Source: Desulfofundulus salinus
Lineage (GTDB): Bacteria > Bacillota > Desulfotomaculia > Desulfotomaculales > Desulfovirgulaceae
Assembly (NCBI RefSeq): GCF_003627965.1
Contig: NZ_RBWE01000001.1
Location: 62,001 to 126,000 of the forward strand
Direction of reading: 5' to 3'
Length of the DNA stretch: 64,000 nucleotides
Shown: piece by piece, positions 9,237 to 18,100 of the stretch
Layout of the letters: every line of letters begins with the position of its first letter
Numbering within the stretch: the first letter of the stretch is position 1
Notes under the pieces: model-generated
What the model saw: only the letters and a program-made list of their open reading frames with translations
What the model was told of the DNA's origin: nothing
Database searches by the model: none
Program-made: the position numbers and the translations under genes

Positions 9237-10619
9237 TTGCCAGAGTATAAGGGTTTGAAAATGCCGGCAAAAGCCACAGCCGAGGAGATGCGCCAGATAC
9301 ACATCGAGCCGGTGCCCGATGATCAAAAGGTTGAAAAGGCCATCCAGTACCTGGACGAGATGCGCAAGAAGTTCCGTTCTTTCGTGCTGGCCATGGAGTC
9401 GTGCGTGAAATGCGGCCTGTGTGCCGAGAACTGCCATACCTATCTGGGGACCAGGGATCCAAACAATATTCCCACCAACCGGGCGGAGCTGATCCGGAAA
9501 ATATACCGGCGTTACTTTACCCTGGAAGGGCGCTGGTTCGGTAAACTGGTGGGGGCGGAGGACCTGAACCTGGACATCATCGAACAATGGTATTCTTACT
9601 TTTACCAGTGCAACGAGTGCCGGCGTTGTGCCCATGTCTGTCCCTTTGGTATCGATACCTGCGAGGTGACCATGATTGGACGCCAGATCCTCCACTGGCT
9701 CGGCATTGTGCCCAAGCTGCACGCCAGTGTGGGGGCGGCCATGGAAAGGACGGGCAACCATACCGGCCTGACCAAGCCGGCCATTGTGGATACCCTGGAG
9801 TTTCTTTCCGAGGAAATTAAAGATGAGTTCGGCGTCGACGTGGAATTCCCCGTGGATAAAGAGGGGGCAGACATCATGTACGTGCCTTCCTCCGCCGACT
9901 TTTTGCTCAACCCGTATACGCTGATGGGTGCGGGGATGTTCTTCACGTATATCGGTGCCAACTGGACCATACCGAGCACCATTACCGAGGCGGGTAACTT
10001 CGGCCTGCTTTTCGACCAGCAGCACACCATGCGGCATAATTTCACCCGCCTGCTCCACGCGGCTCAAAAACTGGGCGTCAAGAAAATCGTCTGGGGCGAG
10101 TGCGGTCACGGCTGGCGGGCATGGAAGATGTACCTCCCGGGGATGGCCGATTTGCCCATCCGCTGGCCCATTACCCACATTCACGACGAAGTGGCCTACT
10201 ACATTCGTACCAACCAGCTAAGGCTGGATCCCTATAAAATCGGCCGGCCGGTAACTCTGCACGACCCGTGCAACTACGTGCGGGCCTGCGGTCTGGCTGA
10301 AAACATGCGTACGGTGATCCGGGCATGTGTGGCCGATTTCCGGGAAATGTACCCGAACAAAGAAAACAACTTCTGCTGCGGTGGCGGCTCGGCCATACTC
10401 TTCGATGACCCGGAAATGTACCAGCTGCGCATAAAATTCTCCGCGAAAAAGGCCGAACAGGTTCGGGCCACCGGGGTGGGCAGGGACGGAAACGGCATCC
10501 TGTGCGCTCCCTGTTCCATCTGTAAGGCCCAGCTGTACCCGATGGTAGAAGAGCACGAACTGGGAGTGGAGGTTAAAGGTTTAATCGACCTCGTGGGTAT
10601 GGCGCTGGTTTGGAAGTAA
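9237..10619 (+). CDS. dsrK: DsrK, HdrD-like iron-sulfur subunit
   Basis: A 460-residue protein related to heterodisulfide reductase HdrD. It has two ferredoxin motifs, CVKCGLCAENC and CNECRRCAHVCPFGIDTC, then CCG-type domains with HDPCNYVRACG and NNFCCGGGSA, which bind the noncubane [4Fe-4S] catalytic cluster in this family. With DsrM it is thought to reduce the DsrC trisulfide to release sulfide. The start is TTG 9237 with GAGGGGGTG just upstream, 14 bp after dsrM, so the two are translationally linked. Confidence 0.95.
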   Translation: MPEYKGLKMPAKATAEEMRQIHIEPVPDDQKVEKAIQYLDEMRKKFRSFVLAMESCVKCGLCAENCHTYLGTRDPNNIPTNRAELIRKIYRRYFTLEGRWFGKLVGAEDLNLDIIEQWYSYFYQCNECRRCAHVCPFGIDTCEVTMIGRQILHWLGIVPKLHASVGAAMERTGNHTGLTKPAIVDTLEFLSEEIKDEFGVDVEFPVDKEGADIMYVPSSADFLLNPYTLMGAGMFFTYIGANWTIPSTITEAGNFGLLFDQQHTMRHNFTRLLHAAQKLGVKKIVWGECGHGWRAWKMYLPGMADLPIRWPITHIHDEVAYYIRTNQLRLDPYKIGRPVTLHDPCNYVRACGLAENMRTVIRACVADFREMYPNKENNFCCGGGSAILFDDPEMYQLRIKFSAKKAEQVRATGVGRDGNGILCAPCSICKAQLYPMVEEHELGVEVKGLIDLVGMALVWK

Positions 10620-10649
10620 GCTGGAAATGAAACAAGTTTTCTTAAATCA

Positions 10650-10678
10650 TTGACTTGTTTATAGAGGAATGATATTCT
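10650..10678 (+). promoter_or_regulatory. Probable sigma-A promoter for dsrC
   Basis: TTGACT at 10650-10655 and TATTCT at 10673-10678 are separated by 17 bp in the 197-bp gap between dsrK and dsrC. This implies a separate dsrC transcript with a leader of about 130 nt. Confidence 0.65.
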
Positions 10679-10816
10679 TTTAAGGGGGTGGTCGAGCTTA
10701 TACAGGCTCTTCAGGCGCCCGGCTGCGGGTTATTAGTAAAACCGTATGATCTTTTTAGGGCCAGGGGAAAGTTATATGTTAAACACATAATGATAAACTA
10801 ATGGAGGTGTTAATTC

Positions 10817-11134
10817 ATGCCATCCATCAATGTAAATGGCGTGGAAATCGAGCAGGACGAGGACGGATTCATTGTTGACCCGAATCTGTGGAATGAGGAC
10901 GTAGCCAAGGCGCTGGCTGCTCAGGAAGGGATTTCCGAATTGACTGAGGAGCACTGGAAGGTAGTTAAATACCTGCGCGATTACTACTTGCAGTTCCAGA
11001 TTGCCCCCATGATCCGCAAGCTCTGCAAAGAGACCGGATTCAGCCTGAAGAAGATCTACGAGCTGTTCCCGTCCGGCCCGGCTAAAGGTGCCTGCAAAGT
11101 GGCCGGGTTGCCGAAACCAACCGGTTGCGTCTAA
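10817..11134 (+). CDS. dsrC: DsrC, sulfur-carrier protein
   Basis: A 105-residue DsrC/TusE-family protein. The C-terminal arm CKVAGLPKPTGCV holds both redox cysteines of true DsrC: Cys104, penultimate, and Cys93, eleven residues earlier. In the accepted pathway DsrAB loads sulfur from sulfite onto these cysteines as a trisulfide, and DsrMK then reduces it. ATG 10817 follows ATGGAGGTG. It has its own promoter and may therefore be made in excess over the enzymes. Confidence 0.97.
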   Translation: MPSINVNGVEIEQDEDGFIVDPNLWNEDVAKALAAQEGISELTEEHWKVVKYLRDYYLQFQIAPMIRKLCKETGFSLKKIYELFPSGPAKGACKVAGLPKPTGCV

Positions 11135-11183
11135 TATCGACATACCAGCAAAATTTTGCGTTTGTTTGTGGTTCAATTAATAC

Positions 11184-11206
11184 GGTCGCCCGGCTTTAGG
11201 GCGACC
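11184..11206 (+). terminator. Hairpin after dsrC
   Basis: GGTCGCCC (11184-11191) and GGGCGACC (11199-11206) form an 8-bp stem with a 7-nt loop. No run of T follows, so it could be a processing or attenuation hairpin rather than an intrinsic terminator. Confidence 0.35.
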
Positions 11207-11362
11207 AACGTATCTGCGAACCGCTTTCGGGGCACGGACTTAAGCATTAAATGCCGGCAGGCGACGGGTTATCCGGCAGTTGTAGCTTATGGCTGTGCCC
11301 ATTTCTGGTACGGGGTGCTCTGCGTGAGACATGGCATCAGTGCAATGAGGGAAGTGAAAAAA

Positions 11363-12769
11363 ATGCGGCAACACAATATTCCTCGCCTGGTGATTGGCGC
11401 ACCCCGGGGCCGCTCTGGAAAAACCACGGTAACCATTGGCCTGCTGGCTGCCCTGGTCTATAGCTTAAAACTGGTGGTGCAGCCCTTTAAAAAGGGGCCG
11501 GACTTTATAGACCCCAGCTGGCTGAGTCGCGTAACCGGCCGGGCGTGCCGTAACCTGGATGGTTTTCTCATGTCCAGTGAAACAATCCGGTCTTCCTTCG
11601 TTCGCCACAGCCGTGATGCCGACGTGGCCGTGGTGGAAGGGGCCATGGGACTTTTTGACGGCGTGGACCTGGAGGGGAGCGGCAGCACCGCGGAAATAGC
11701 CAGGGCTATTGCCGCGCCGGTAATTCTGGTGGTGGATACCACCCGGATGACCCGCAGTGTGGCGCCCCTGGTACAGGGATTTATGCATTTCGATCCCCAG
11801 GTGACTGTTGCCGGGGTAATCTTAAACCAGGTGGCCCGCCCGCGCCATGAACAGATGCTGCGCGGGGCCCTGGAGAAATACTGCGGGATTCCGGTGCTGG
11901 GTGTATTCCCCAGGGGTAAAAAATTAATCATTCCCGACCGCCACCTGGGATTAATTCCCGCCGGGGAAAGGGACGAGCTGCAGCAGGCCCTGGCGGAAAT
12001 AGCCCATATGGCCCGGGAATGTTTGGACCTGGACGGGCTTTTGGCGGTTGCCCGAAAGGCTCCACCACTGGAGGATATTGCCGGTGAGGTGGGAGCAGCC
12101 GGGGAAAGGCCCGATGGCGACGGGCCGGTAATCGGCGTATTTCGGGACCGGGCCTTCTCCTTCTATTACCCTGAAAACCTGGAGGCCCTGGAGGAGGCGG
12201 GGGCAAGGCTCATTTTTATCGACGCCCTGCATGACCCGGCGTTGCCGGAAGTGGATGCCCTGTACATTGGGGGCGGATTTCCCGAGGTATTTGCCGGGCA
12301 ACTGGAGGCAAATGAGGGTTTACGGAAAGACGTGTGCCGGGCCATTGAAGCTGGCCTGCCGGTGTATGCGGAGTGTGGCGGGTTAATGTATCTGGGCCGC
12401 CGGCTGACCTGGCAGGGCCGCACCTACCAGATGTGCGGCGCACTGCCCTTTGATGTGGTGATGGATGGCAAGCCCTGCGGCCACGGGTATGAAGTGGTGG
12501 AAGTAAGCGGGGAAAATCCTTTTTTCCCCACCGGCAGTCTAATCCGGGGTCATGAATTTCACCACTCCCGCCTGGTGAACATAGATCCGGAGCTGCGCTA
12601 CGCCTTCCGGGTGGTGCGGGGTTGCGGCATAGACGGGGAAAAAGACGGTCTTACCTATAAAGGTGTTCTGGCGGCCTACAACCATATTCACGCACTGGCT
12701 GTGCCCCAGTGGGCGGAAGCGCTGGTAGGCCGGGCGCGACAATGGCGCAGGACAACCAGGACGGCTTAA
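11363..12769 (+). CDS. dsrN: CobB/CbiA-family amidase (DsrN-type)
   Basis: A 468-residue glutamine-dependent amidotransferase with an N-terminal P-loop ATPase domain (GAPRGRSGKTT; VEGAMGLFDG) and a C-terminal class I GATase-like domain with nucleophile cysteine in YAECGGLMYL. The fold is shared by cobyrinate a,c-diamide synthase (CobB/CbiA) and DsrN, which amidates sirohaem in sulfur oxidisers with Dsr. The position directly after dsrC favours a DsrN role; no cobalamin genes are nearby. ATG 11363 is chosen because the P-loop motif begins about 10 residues later. ATG 11345 is also possible. The symbol rests on context. Confidence 0.75.
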   Translation: MRQHNIPRLVIGAPRGRSGKTTVTIGLLAALVYSLKLVVQPFKKGPDFIDPSWLSRVTGRACRNLDGFLMSSETIRSSFVRHSRDADVAVVEGAMGLFDGVDLEGSGSTAEIARAIAAPVILVVDTTRMTRSVAPLVQGFMHFDPQVTVAGVILNQVARPRHEQMLRGALEKYCGIPVLGVFPRGKKLIIPDRHLGLIPAGERDELQQALAEIAHMARECLDLDGLLAVARKAPPLEDIAGEVGAAGERPDGDGPVIGVFRDRAFSFYYPENLEALEEAGARLIFIDALHDPALPEVDALYIGGGFPEVFAGQLEANEGLRKDVCRAIEAGLPVYAECGGLMYLGRRLTWQGRTYQMCGALPFDVVMDGKPCGHGYEVVEVSGENPFFPTGSLIRGHEFHHSRLVNIDPELRYAFRVVRGCGIDGEKDGLTYKGVLAAYNHIHALAVPQWAEALVGRARQWRRTTRTA

Positions 12770-12804
12770 TTAAAAAAAGCGGGGATAAGGAAGGGGCGGA
12801 AATG

Positions 12805-12830
12805 GCGCCGCAGAGGGTACTCTGCGGCGC
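12805..12830 (+). terminator. Strong hairpin after dsrN
   Basis: GCGCCGCAGAG (12805-12815) pairs perfectly with CTCTGCGGCGC (12820-12830) around a GGTA loop. It is followed by AACGCTTTTA, a weak T tract. It lies 36 bp after the dsrN stop and probably ends the dsr locus. Confidence 0.55.
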
Positions 12831-12843
12831 AACGCTTTTACGG

Positions 12844-12865
12844 GGTAAATGTTCAGTAGAACCGC
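12844..12865 (+). repeat. Orphan left end of the GGTAAATGTTCAG element family
   Basis: GGTAAATGTTCAGTAGAACC at 12844-12863 is identical to the left end of the complete element at 30853. No matching right end was found nearby, so this looks like a truncated copy. The rest of the 315-bp gap before the response regulator gene holds the preceding hairpin and the following operator/promoter. Confidence 0.7.
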
Positions 12866-12969
12866 TTTAGCGTAGCCGCGTCCCTACACCCGGGACCGCA
12901 ACAGCAGTTCCTGACCCCAAAGAAAGGGTAGTCTACCCGGACATGCGGACCCTAAAAGCATAGCATTAG

Positions 12970-13023
12970 TTCACAAACTTTCCAATCTTTTTTCACAGTT
13001 TGTTCACAATTAGTGTGTATAAT
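12970..13023 (+). promoter_or_regulatory. Operator of 11-bp-phased TTCACA repeats and promoter of the two-component system
   Basis: TTCACA occurs at 12970, 12992 and 13003, spaced 22 and 11 bp, with a degenerate copy near 12980. The array ends 9 bp before a -10 box TATAAT at 13018-13023, and there is no good -35. This is how OmpR/PhoB-type regulators bind and activate (direct repeats of 11 bp replacing the -35). The adjacent gene encodes such a regulator, so autoregulation is likely. Confidence 0.7.
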
Positions 13024-13084
13024 ACACGCAGGGAAAACAGTTAAAAAATTCCTGTGCAATCAGTTGGGAAAGGAGGTGCCAAGC

Positions 13085-13783
13085 GTGCAGGAGCATACCG
13101 GAACCATACTGGTCGTGGAGGACGAAGAACCGGTAAGGGACCTGCTCCGGTTATACCTGGAAAAGGAAGGCTTTCGGGTGACCACCGCCGAGGACGGGGA
13201 AGAAGCCCTGATTAAATTTTCCGGCAGCCACCCGGACCTGATTCTATTGGATATTATGCTGCCCAAAATGGACGGCTGGGCGGTATGCAAGGAAATCAGG
13301 AAACAACATGCTACCCCCATTATAATGCTGACCGCCCGGGGAGAGGAACTGGACCGGGTGCTGGGTCTGGAAATAGGGGCGGACGATTATATCACCAAGC
13401 CATTTTCCCCGCGGGAAATGGTAGCCCGGGTCAAGGCCGTATTAAGGCGGGTCAACCAGGCGGAGGAAAGAAAAAACGCCCAGGTAATTACCTGGCCTGG
13501 CCTGGTAATAGATAACAACGCTAAAAATGTAGAAATGAACGGGCGGGTTGTGCCGATGCCTCCCAAGGAATTTGACCTGCTGTGGTTTTTGGCCCGCCAT
13601 CCCGGCCAGGTCTGGACCCGGGAGCAGCTTTTGCAGCAAATCTGGGAATATGACTACCTGGGCGATCCCCGCACAGTGGACACCCATATTAAGCGTTTAC
13701 GCGAAAAACTAAGCGCCCATACGGGCCGACGGTACATAAAAACAGTGTGGGGCCGGGGCTATAAATTTGAGGTTGGAAACTGA
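13085..13783 (+). CDS. OmpR/PhoB-family response regulator
   Basis: A 232-residue regulator. Its N-terminal receiver domain has the acidic pair EDEE, the phosphorylated Asp in LILLDIMLPKMDG, and the conserved Lys in ITKPFSP. Its C-terminal winged-helix DNA-binding domain ends DTHIKRLREKL...VWGRGYKFE. GTG 13085 with AGGAGGTG at 13071-13078 is preferred to an earlier in-frame ATG. The stop codon abuts the kinase start, so the pair is translationally coupled. The 11-bp repeat array upstream is its likely own operator. Confidence 0.93.
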   Translation: MQEHTGTILVVEDEEPVRDLLRLYLEKEGFRVTTAEDGEEALIKFSGSHPDLILLDIMLPKMDGWAVCKEIRKQHATPIIMLTARGEELDRVLGLEIGADDYITKPFSPREMVARVKAVLRRVNQAEERKNAQVITWPGLVIDNNAKNVEMNGRVVPMPPKEFDLLWFLARHPGQVWTREQLLQQIWEYDYLGDPRTVDTHIKRLREKLSAHTGRRYIKTVWGRGYKFEVGN

Positions 13784-15562
13784 ATGTTTAAAAGTTTATT
13801 CGGCAAGCTGATGTCCACATACATCGCCATCATTTTAATCACCCTACTTGTGCTGGGTATGGCCATGTCCTACCTGTTGGGGGATTATTATTACTCTGCC
13901 AAAGAGGCGGAATTGTTGAATAAAGGCCGGGAAGTGGCGCGGATTATCGCGGAAAATACAGAGCAGAACCGGCCCGCCGCTGATGTTGTGGACACGTTAA
14001 ACCGTTTTTGGGAAAACCGCATGGTTATGATTAGCAAGGATATTCTTGTGCTGATGGCCCGTGGCGAATTCTACAATAATACCCGGCGCTTCTGGCTGGA
14101 ACCCGCGGACGCCCAAATATTATTGGAGGGGAAAACCGTTTCCAGGCGGGGCTATCTTCCACGTCCTGAACAATTGGTTATCTTTGTTGCAGTACCTGTC
14201 GAGGTAAATAACGAAGTGGCCGGGGCAGTGTTTTTATCGGCTCCACTGGCGGACGTAACTGACGCCGTGGGAGCCGTGCGCAGGTTAATGTTCCTGGCCG
14301 CACTCCCCGCCCTTTTGCTGGCGGCCCTGCTGGGTCTATATTTATCCCGCTCCATAGCCCGGCCACTACGCCGGTTAAGCGACGCTGCGGTGCAGATAGC
14401 GGGCGGTGATTACCGGCAGCGAATCGAGCTAAAATCCGCTGATGAATTCGGCTACCTGGCGCAAAATTTCAACCGGATGGCTATGTCCCTGGAAGAGACC
14501 GTGGGCGCCCTGGCCCGGGAAAAGGAGAAGATAGAAAATATCCTCGCTAACATGGCCGAAGGTGTGGTGGCTGTGGATGGCTCAAACCGGGTGATTTTGC
14601 TTAACAGGCAGGCGATCCGCACCCTCGGCTTGGGGGAATCTGCGGACTTAACAGTGCAACTCTACGGGGAACCTGTTCCGGACAGCCAGTTAAAAGAACT
14701 GTTTGCAGCCGTACTGGCATCCGGGGAGACGTGCAGCAGGGAATATACGCCCGATGACGGGCATAGCTACCTCCTCGTCCACGTTTCTCCGTTAATTGAT
14801 CAGGCAGGCAACAACTTTGGCGCTGTGGGCGTATTGCAGGACATTACGGAACTCAAGAAACTGGATCAACTGCGCCGGGATTTTGTGGCCAACGTATCCC
14901 ACGAGCTGCGCACTCCCCTGACTTCGGTTCAGGGTTACGTGGAAGCTATGCTGGACCGCGCTATCCCAAGCGAAGACCGCGATAAATACTTGACCATTAT
15001 CCACCGGGAAACGCTGCGCTTGAACAAATTAATTTATGATCTCCTGGATTTGTCATTGATTGAATCGCGCAAGGAAAAATGGGACCTTAATGAAATAGAC
15101 GTACCGGAACTTGTGGACCAGGTATTGGTAAAATTACGACCGCTTATCGAAAATCATCAGGTAACTATCGAAAGGGATTTTCCGGACCAGTTACCGCCCA
15201 TGCTGGGCAATGAAGACCGTATTGAACAGGTTTTACTCAACTTGCTGGATAACGCCGTTAAATTCTCGCCGCCCGGCGGGATTATTATGCTGCGGGCGAA
15301 GGTGGAAAATGACAACATTACCGTAAGCGTCGCCGACCAGGGACCGGGTATCCCACCTGAAGACCTGGAACATATCTGGGAACGCTTTCACCGGGTGGAA
15401 AAGTCACGTTCCCGCGCCCTGGGGGGCACCGGGCTGGGGCTGGCCATCGTCCGACAAATTGTGGAGGCCCACGGTGGCACCGTAAATGTGCAAAGTGAAG
15501 TGGGCAAAGGGACCACCTTCAGTTTTACCATACAAGCCTTGCCGGCTGAAACGCAAGGTTAA
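13784..15562 (+). CDS. Membrane sensor histidine kinase
   Basis: A 592-residue kinase with an N-terminal membrane helix, an extracytoplasmic sensing segment of about 140 residues, a second helix near residue 175, a HAMP domain (SRSIARPLRRLSDA), a PAS domain (IENILANMAEGVVAVDG), a HisKA domain with the phospho-acceptor in VSHELRTPLTSVQGY, and a HATPase domain (NLLDNAVKFSPPGG; GGTGLGLAIV). The layout matches the PhoR/WalK type. It is the partner of the regulator just upstream. The signal is unknown, but the neighbouring exporter and Spy-like gene suggest envelope stress. Confidence 0.93.
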   Translation: MFKSLFGKLMSTYIAIILITLLVLGMAMSYLLGDYYYSAKEAELLNKGREVARIIAENTEQNRPAADVVDTLNRFWENRMVMISKDILVLMARGEFYNNTRRFWLEPADAQILLEGKTVSRRGYLPRPEQLVIFVAVPVEVNNEVAGAVFLSAPLADVTDAVGAVRRLMFLAALPALLLAALLGLYLSRSIARPLRRLSDAAVQIAGGDYRQRIELKSADEFGYLAQNFNRMAMSLEETVGALAREKEKIENILANMAEGVVAVDGSNRVILLNRQAIRTLGLGESADLTVQLYGEPVPDSQLKELFAAVLASGETCSREYTPDDGHSYLLVHVSPLIDQAGNNFGAVGVLQDITELKKLDQLRRDFVANVSHELRTPLTSVQGYVEAMLDRAIPSEDRDKYLTIIHRETLRLNKLIYDLLDLSLIESRKEKWDLNEIDVPELVDQVLVKLRPLIENHQVTIERDFPDQLPPMLGNEDRIEQVLLNLLDNAVKFSPPGGIIMLRAKVENDNITVSVADQGPGIPPEDLEHIWERFHRVEKSRSRALGGTGLGLAIVRQIVEAHGGTVNVQSEVGKGTTFSFTIQALPAETQG

Positions 15563-15638
15563 CGGATATTGGTCTGTTCACGTCCGATGGGAGGTTTTGC
15601 TATACAAAAATTATTTTACCAGAAGAAGGTGATACAAA

Positions 15639-16172
15639 ATGCGCCCTGGAAAAACCATACTCTTGCTGATTAGCCTGCTTTTTTTCTCCCTGCTTCAGGG
15701 CTGTAGTTCAGGTAACACCGACGCTGGCGATACTCCGTCCGGCAGCGCCGACCAGCCGGTGCAAAATGTAACCCGGTGGGGCGGTCCCGCAAGACAGCCA
15801 GACTTATGGGGCCAGGTCAAAACCATCCGGGGTAACAAACTGACTGTTTACAAAGTGGAAAATAACGCCCAGAATCTATCGGAAGAGGAAAGGAAGGCCC
15901 AGCGGGGCCAGATGCAGTCTTTAAGTCCAGAGGAAAGGGCTAAGGCCCGGGCGGAGCGAATCAAGGTCAGTAACGAAACGGTGGATGTGATTATCCCGGT
16001 GGGCGTGCCGGTGATCGCCACCGGTAATTTTGGCGCGGAGGCTACGGAAGTGGATATCTCTCAAATCAAACAGGGCGATATCATAAAATTATGGTTGGAA
16101 AGTAAGCCCTCCGGCGATGAGGAAGCAATGGCCGAATTTGTACAAATTATCCAGGGCGGTTACGGTCAGTAG
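15639..16172 (+). CDS. Secreted lipoprotein in the exporter operon
   Basis: A 177-residue lipoprotein with a lipobox ending LLQGC near residue 22. The middle has charged segments LSEEERKAQRGQMQSLSPEERAKARAER, and the C-terminal half (VDVIIPVGVPVIATG... IKQGDIIKLWLE) resembles a small beta domain. It lies between the kinase and the ABC genes, 17 bp before the ATPase. It may assist the exporter or act in signal sensing. I do not recognise a specific family. Confidence 0.75.
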   Translation: MRPGKTILLLISLLFFSLLQGCSSGNTDAGDTPSGSADQPVQNVTRWGGPARQPDLWGQVKTIRGNKLTVYKVENNAQNLSEEERKAQRGQMQSLSPEERAKARAERIKVSNETVDVIIPVGVPVIATGNFGAEATEVDISQIKQGDIIKLWLESKPSGDEEAMAEFVQIIQGGYGQ

Positions 16173-16188
16173 TTATGGGGGCTAAGTT

Positions 16189-16884
16189 ATGCTGGTTATG
16201 AAGGATATTGTCAAGATATATAAAAACGGCTTGCTGGAACTGAAAGCGCTGGACCAGGTCAGCTTAACGGTGGCTAAAGGGGAATTTGTGGCCATTACCG
16301 GGCCTTCCGGGTCGGGTAAATCCACCCTGATGCACATCATGGGCTGTCTGGACCGGCCCAATGCCGGGGAGTATTTCCTGGACGGGGAAGATGTGTTGGG
16401 GTACCCGGAACAAAAGCTGGCCGCCGTGCGTAACCGAAAGATAGGCTTTGTGTTTCAAAATTTTAACCTGCTTCCCAAGCTGGACGCTCTGACTAACGTG
16501 GAAATTCCGTTGATCTACCGGGGCGAGGAAAGAAAAATCTCCCGGCAGCGGGCCGCCCGGCTCCTGGAAATGGTGGGCCTGGGCGACAAAATGCGCCACC
16601 GGCCCAGCGAGCTTTCTGGGGGCCAGCAGCAGCGGGTGGCCATCGCCCGGGCGCTGGTAGGCGACCCGCCCCTGATTTTGGCCGACGAGCCCACGGGGAA
16701 CCTGGATTCCCGCTCGGGGGCGGAGATTATGGAACTGTTTAAACAATTAAACAGCCAGGGGCGTACCCTGGTTTTGATTACCCACGACCCAAACGTGGCC
16801 CGGCAGGCCAACCGGATCATTTACCTGCAGGACGGCCGGGTGATACCGGCTCCCGGGGGCGTTGCGGCAAGTGAGGTGAGTTGA
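16189..16884 (+). CDS. MacB/LolD-type ABC transporter ATPase
   Basis: A 231-residue ATPase with Walker A GPSGSGKST, signature LSGGQQQR and Walker B LILADEPTGNLD, all typical of the MacB/LolD/FtsE branch. It powers the adaptor and FtsX-type permease encoded next. Such exporters move peptides, lipids or antibiotics from the membrane outward by a mechanotransmission mechanism. Its stop is 1 bp from the next start. Confidence 0.92.
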   Translation: MLVMKDIVKIYKNGLLELKALDQVSLTVAKGEFVAITGPSGSGKSTLMHIMGCLDRPNAGEYFLDGEDVLGYPEQKLAAVRNRKIGFVFQNFNLLPKLDALTNVEIPLIYRGEERKISRQRAARLLEMVGLGDKMRHRPSELSGGQQQRVAIARALVGDPPLILADEPTGNLDSRSGAEIMELFKQLNSQGRTLVLITHDPNVARQANRIIYLQDGRVIPAPGGVAASEVS

Positions 16885-16885
16885 T

Positions 16886-18100
16886 TTGCACGTGCCGGAA
16901 AAGCTGACTGTCTTAAAAAACAAAAAGACATCCCTGATCATAGCAGCCGCTTTGTGTCTTTCTATGGCCATAGGCTTATATTCTTTTGCGGCCGGCCGCG
17001 GTGAACAAGCGGTGGCTGAAGAAATCAAGGAAGTGACGGTAAAAAAAGGCGACCTGAAGATTGACCTGGCCGCGGACGGTAAAGCTGAGTTGGACACGGT
17101 GGGGCTTAGTTTTCAGATCAATGGCGTAATAAAGGAAATCCCCGTCCAGCCGGGTGATCATGTTAAGGCCGGGGATATCATTGCCAGGCTGGACGCGGAA
17201 AAATACCAGCTGGAACTGGAAGCCGCCCGGGCGGGTTACGAAGCGGCCCGGGCCAGGCTGGCCAAGGCCCGGGATGATTATAACAATAAACTAATCGCGG
17301 CCAAGGAAAAAATGGACAACGCCATGCTGGTCTACCAGCCCATGAGCCAGGTGCCCGACATTTTCCCGGCGCAGGAGGTGGCTTTGAAAAAGCTGGCCGC
17401 GGACAGCACCCGGGAGGCTTACGAGGCGGCCAAGAAAGCTACGTCGGATATCAAAATGGAAGAAGCCGCCGTGGCACAGGCTCTGGTTAACCTGAAGAAA
17501 GCGGAAAAGAACCTGGAGGATACCGTGTTGAGATCCCCGGTGGACGGCACGGTGCTCTATATTGCCGGCAAAGTGGGTGAAAGCGTGTCCGGCGGAGGGG
17601 ATAACGCGGATAAACAATTTGCCGTGGTGTCCACCGGCGATTCCGTGACGGTTACCGCCCAGGTGTTGGAACTGGATATTGCCGAAGTGGCGCCGGGCCA
17701 GGCGGCGGAAGTGGAATTTGAAGCCCTGCCGGGTGAAATATTCACGGGCCGGGTCGGCGGCATAGAAGCGCTGCCCGTCACCGATGCCAGCGGCATCGTC
17801 GCTTACGAGGTGAGCGTGCTGCTTGACAAACCCGACGCCCGGATTAAACACGGCATGACGGGTACTGTGTCCTTTATCATTGAACAGAAAAAGGATGTTT
17901 TAATCATTCCCAACGCGGCGGTGAAAAGGGTGGACGGCGCGACGGTGGTGGAAATGTATAACGAGGCCGGGGAAATCGTCACCCGAAAGGTTAAAACGGG
18001 CTTTACCGATGGCCGTAATGTTGAGGTTATTGAGGGCCTCAAACAGGGAGATAAAATAATCATCCGAACCAGGACCTCCGCTCAGGGGGGTAAGGCGTGA
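16886..18100 (+). CDS. Periplasmic-adaptor-like (MacA/HlyD) subunit
   Basis: A 404-residue membrane fusion protein: N-terminal membrane anchor, a lipoyl/barrel-sandwich half (INGVIKEIPVQPGDHVKAGDIIARLD), a helical hairpin of about 110 residues, the second half (VLRSPVDGTVLYIAGKVGESV) and beta-barrel domains. The start is TTG 16886 or GTG 16892, after GTGAGGTGAG. In Firmicutes this subunit sits outside the membrane with the ATPase and permease. The 3' end overlaps the permease start by 4 bp. Confidence 0.88.
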   Translation: MHVPEKLTVLKNKKTSLIIAAALCLSMAIGLYSFAAGRGEQAVAEEIKEVTVKKGDLKIDLAADGKAELDTVGLSFQINGVIKEIPVQPGDHVKAGDIIARLDAEKYQLELEAARAGYEAARARLAKARDDYNNKLIAAKEKMDNAMLVYQPMSQVPDIFPAQEVALKKLAADSTREAYEAAKKATSDIKMEEAAVAQALVNLKKAEKNLEDTVLRSPVDGTVLYIAGKVGESVSGGGDNADKQFAVVSTGDSVTVTAQVLELDIAEVAPGQAAEVEFEALPGEIFTGRVGGIEALPVTDASGIVAYEVSVLLDKPDARIKHGMTGTVSFIIEQKKDVLIIPNAAVKRVDGATVVEMYNEAGEIVTRKVKTGFTDGRNVEVIEGLKQGDKIIIRTRTSAQGGKA

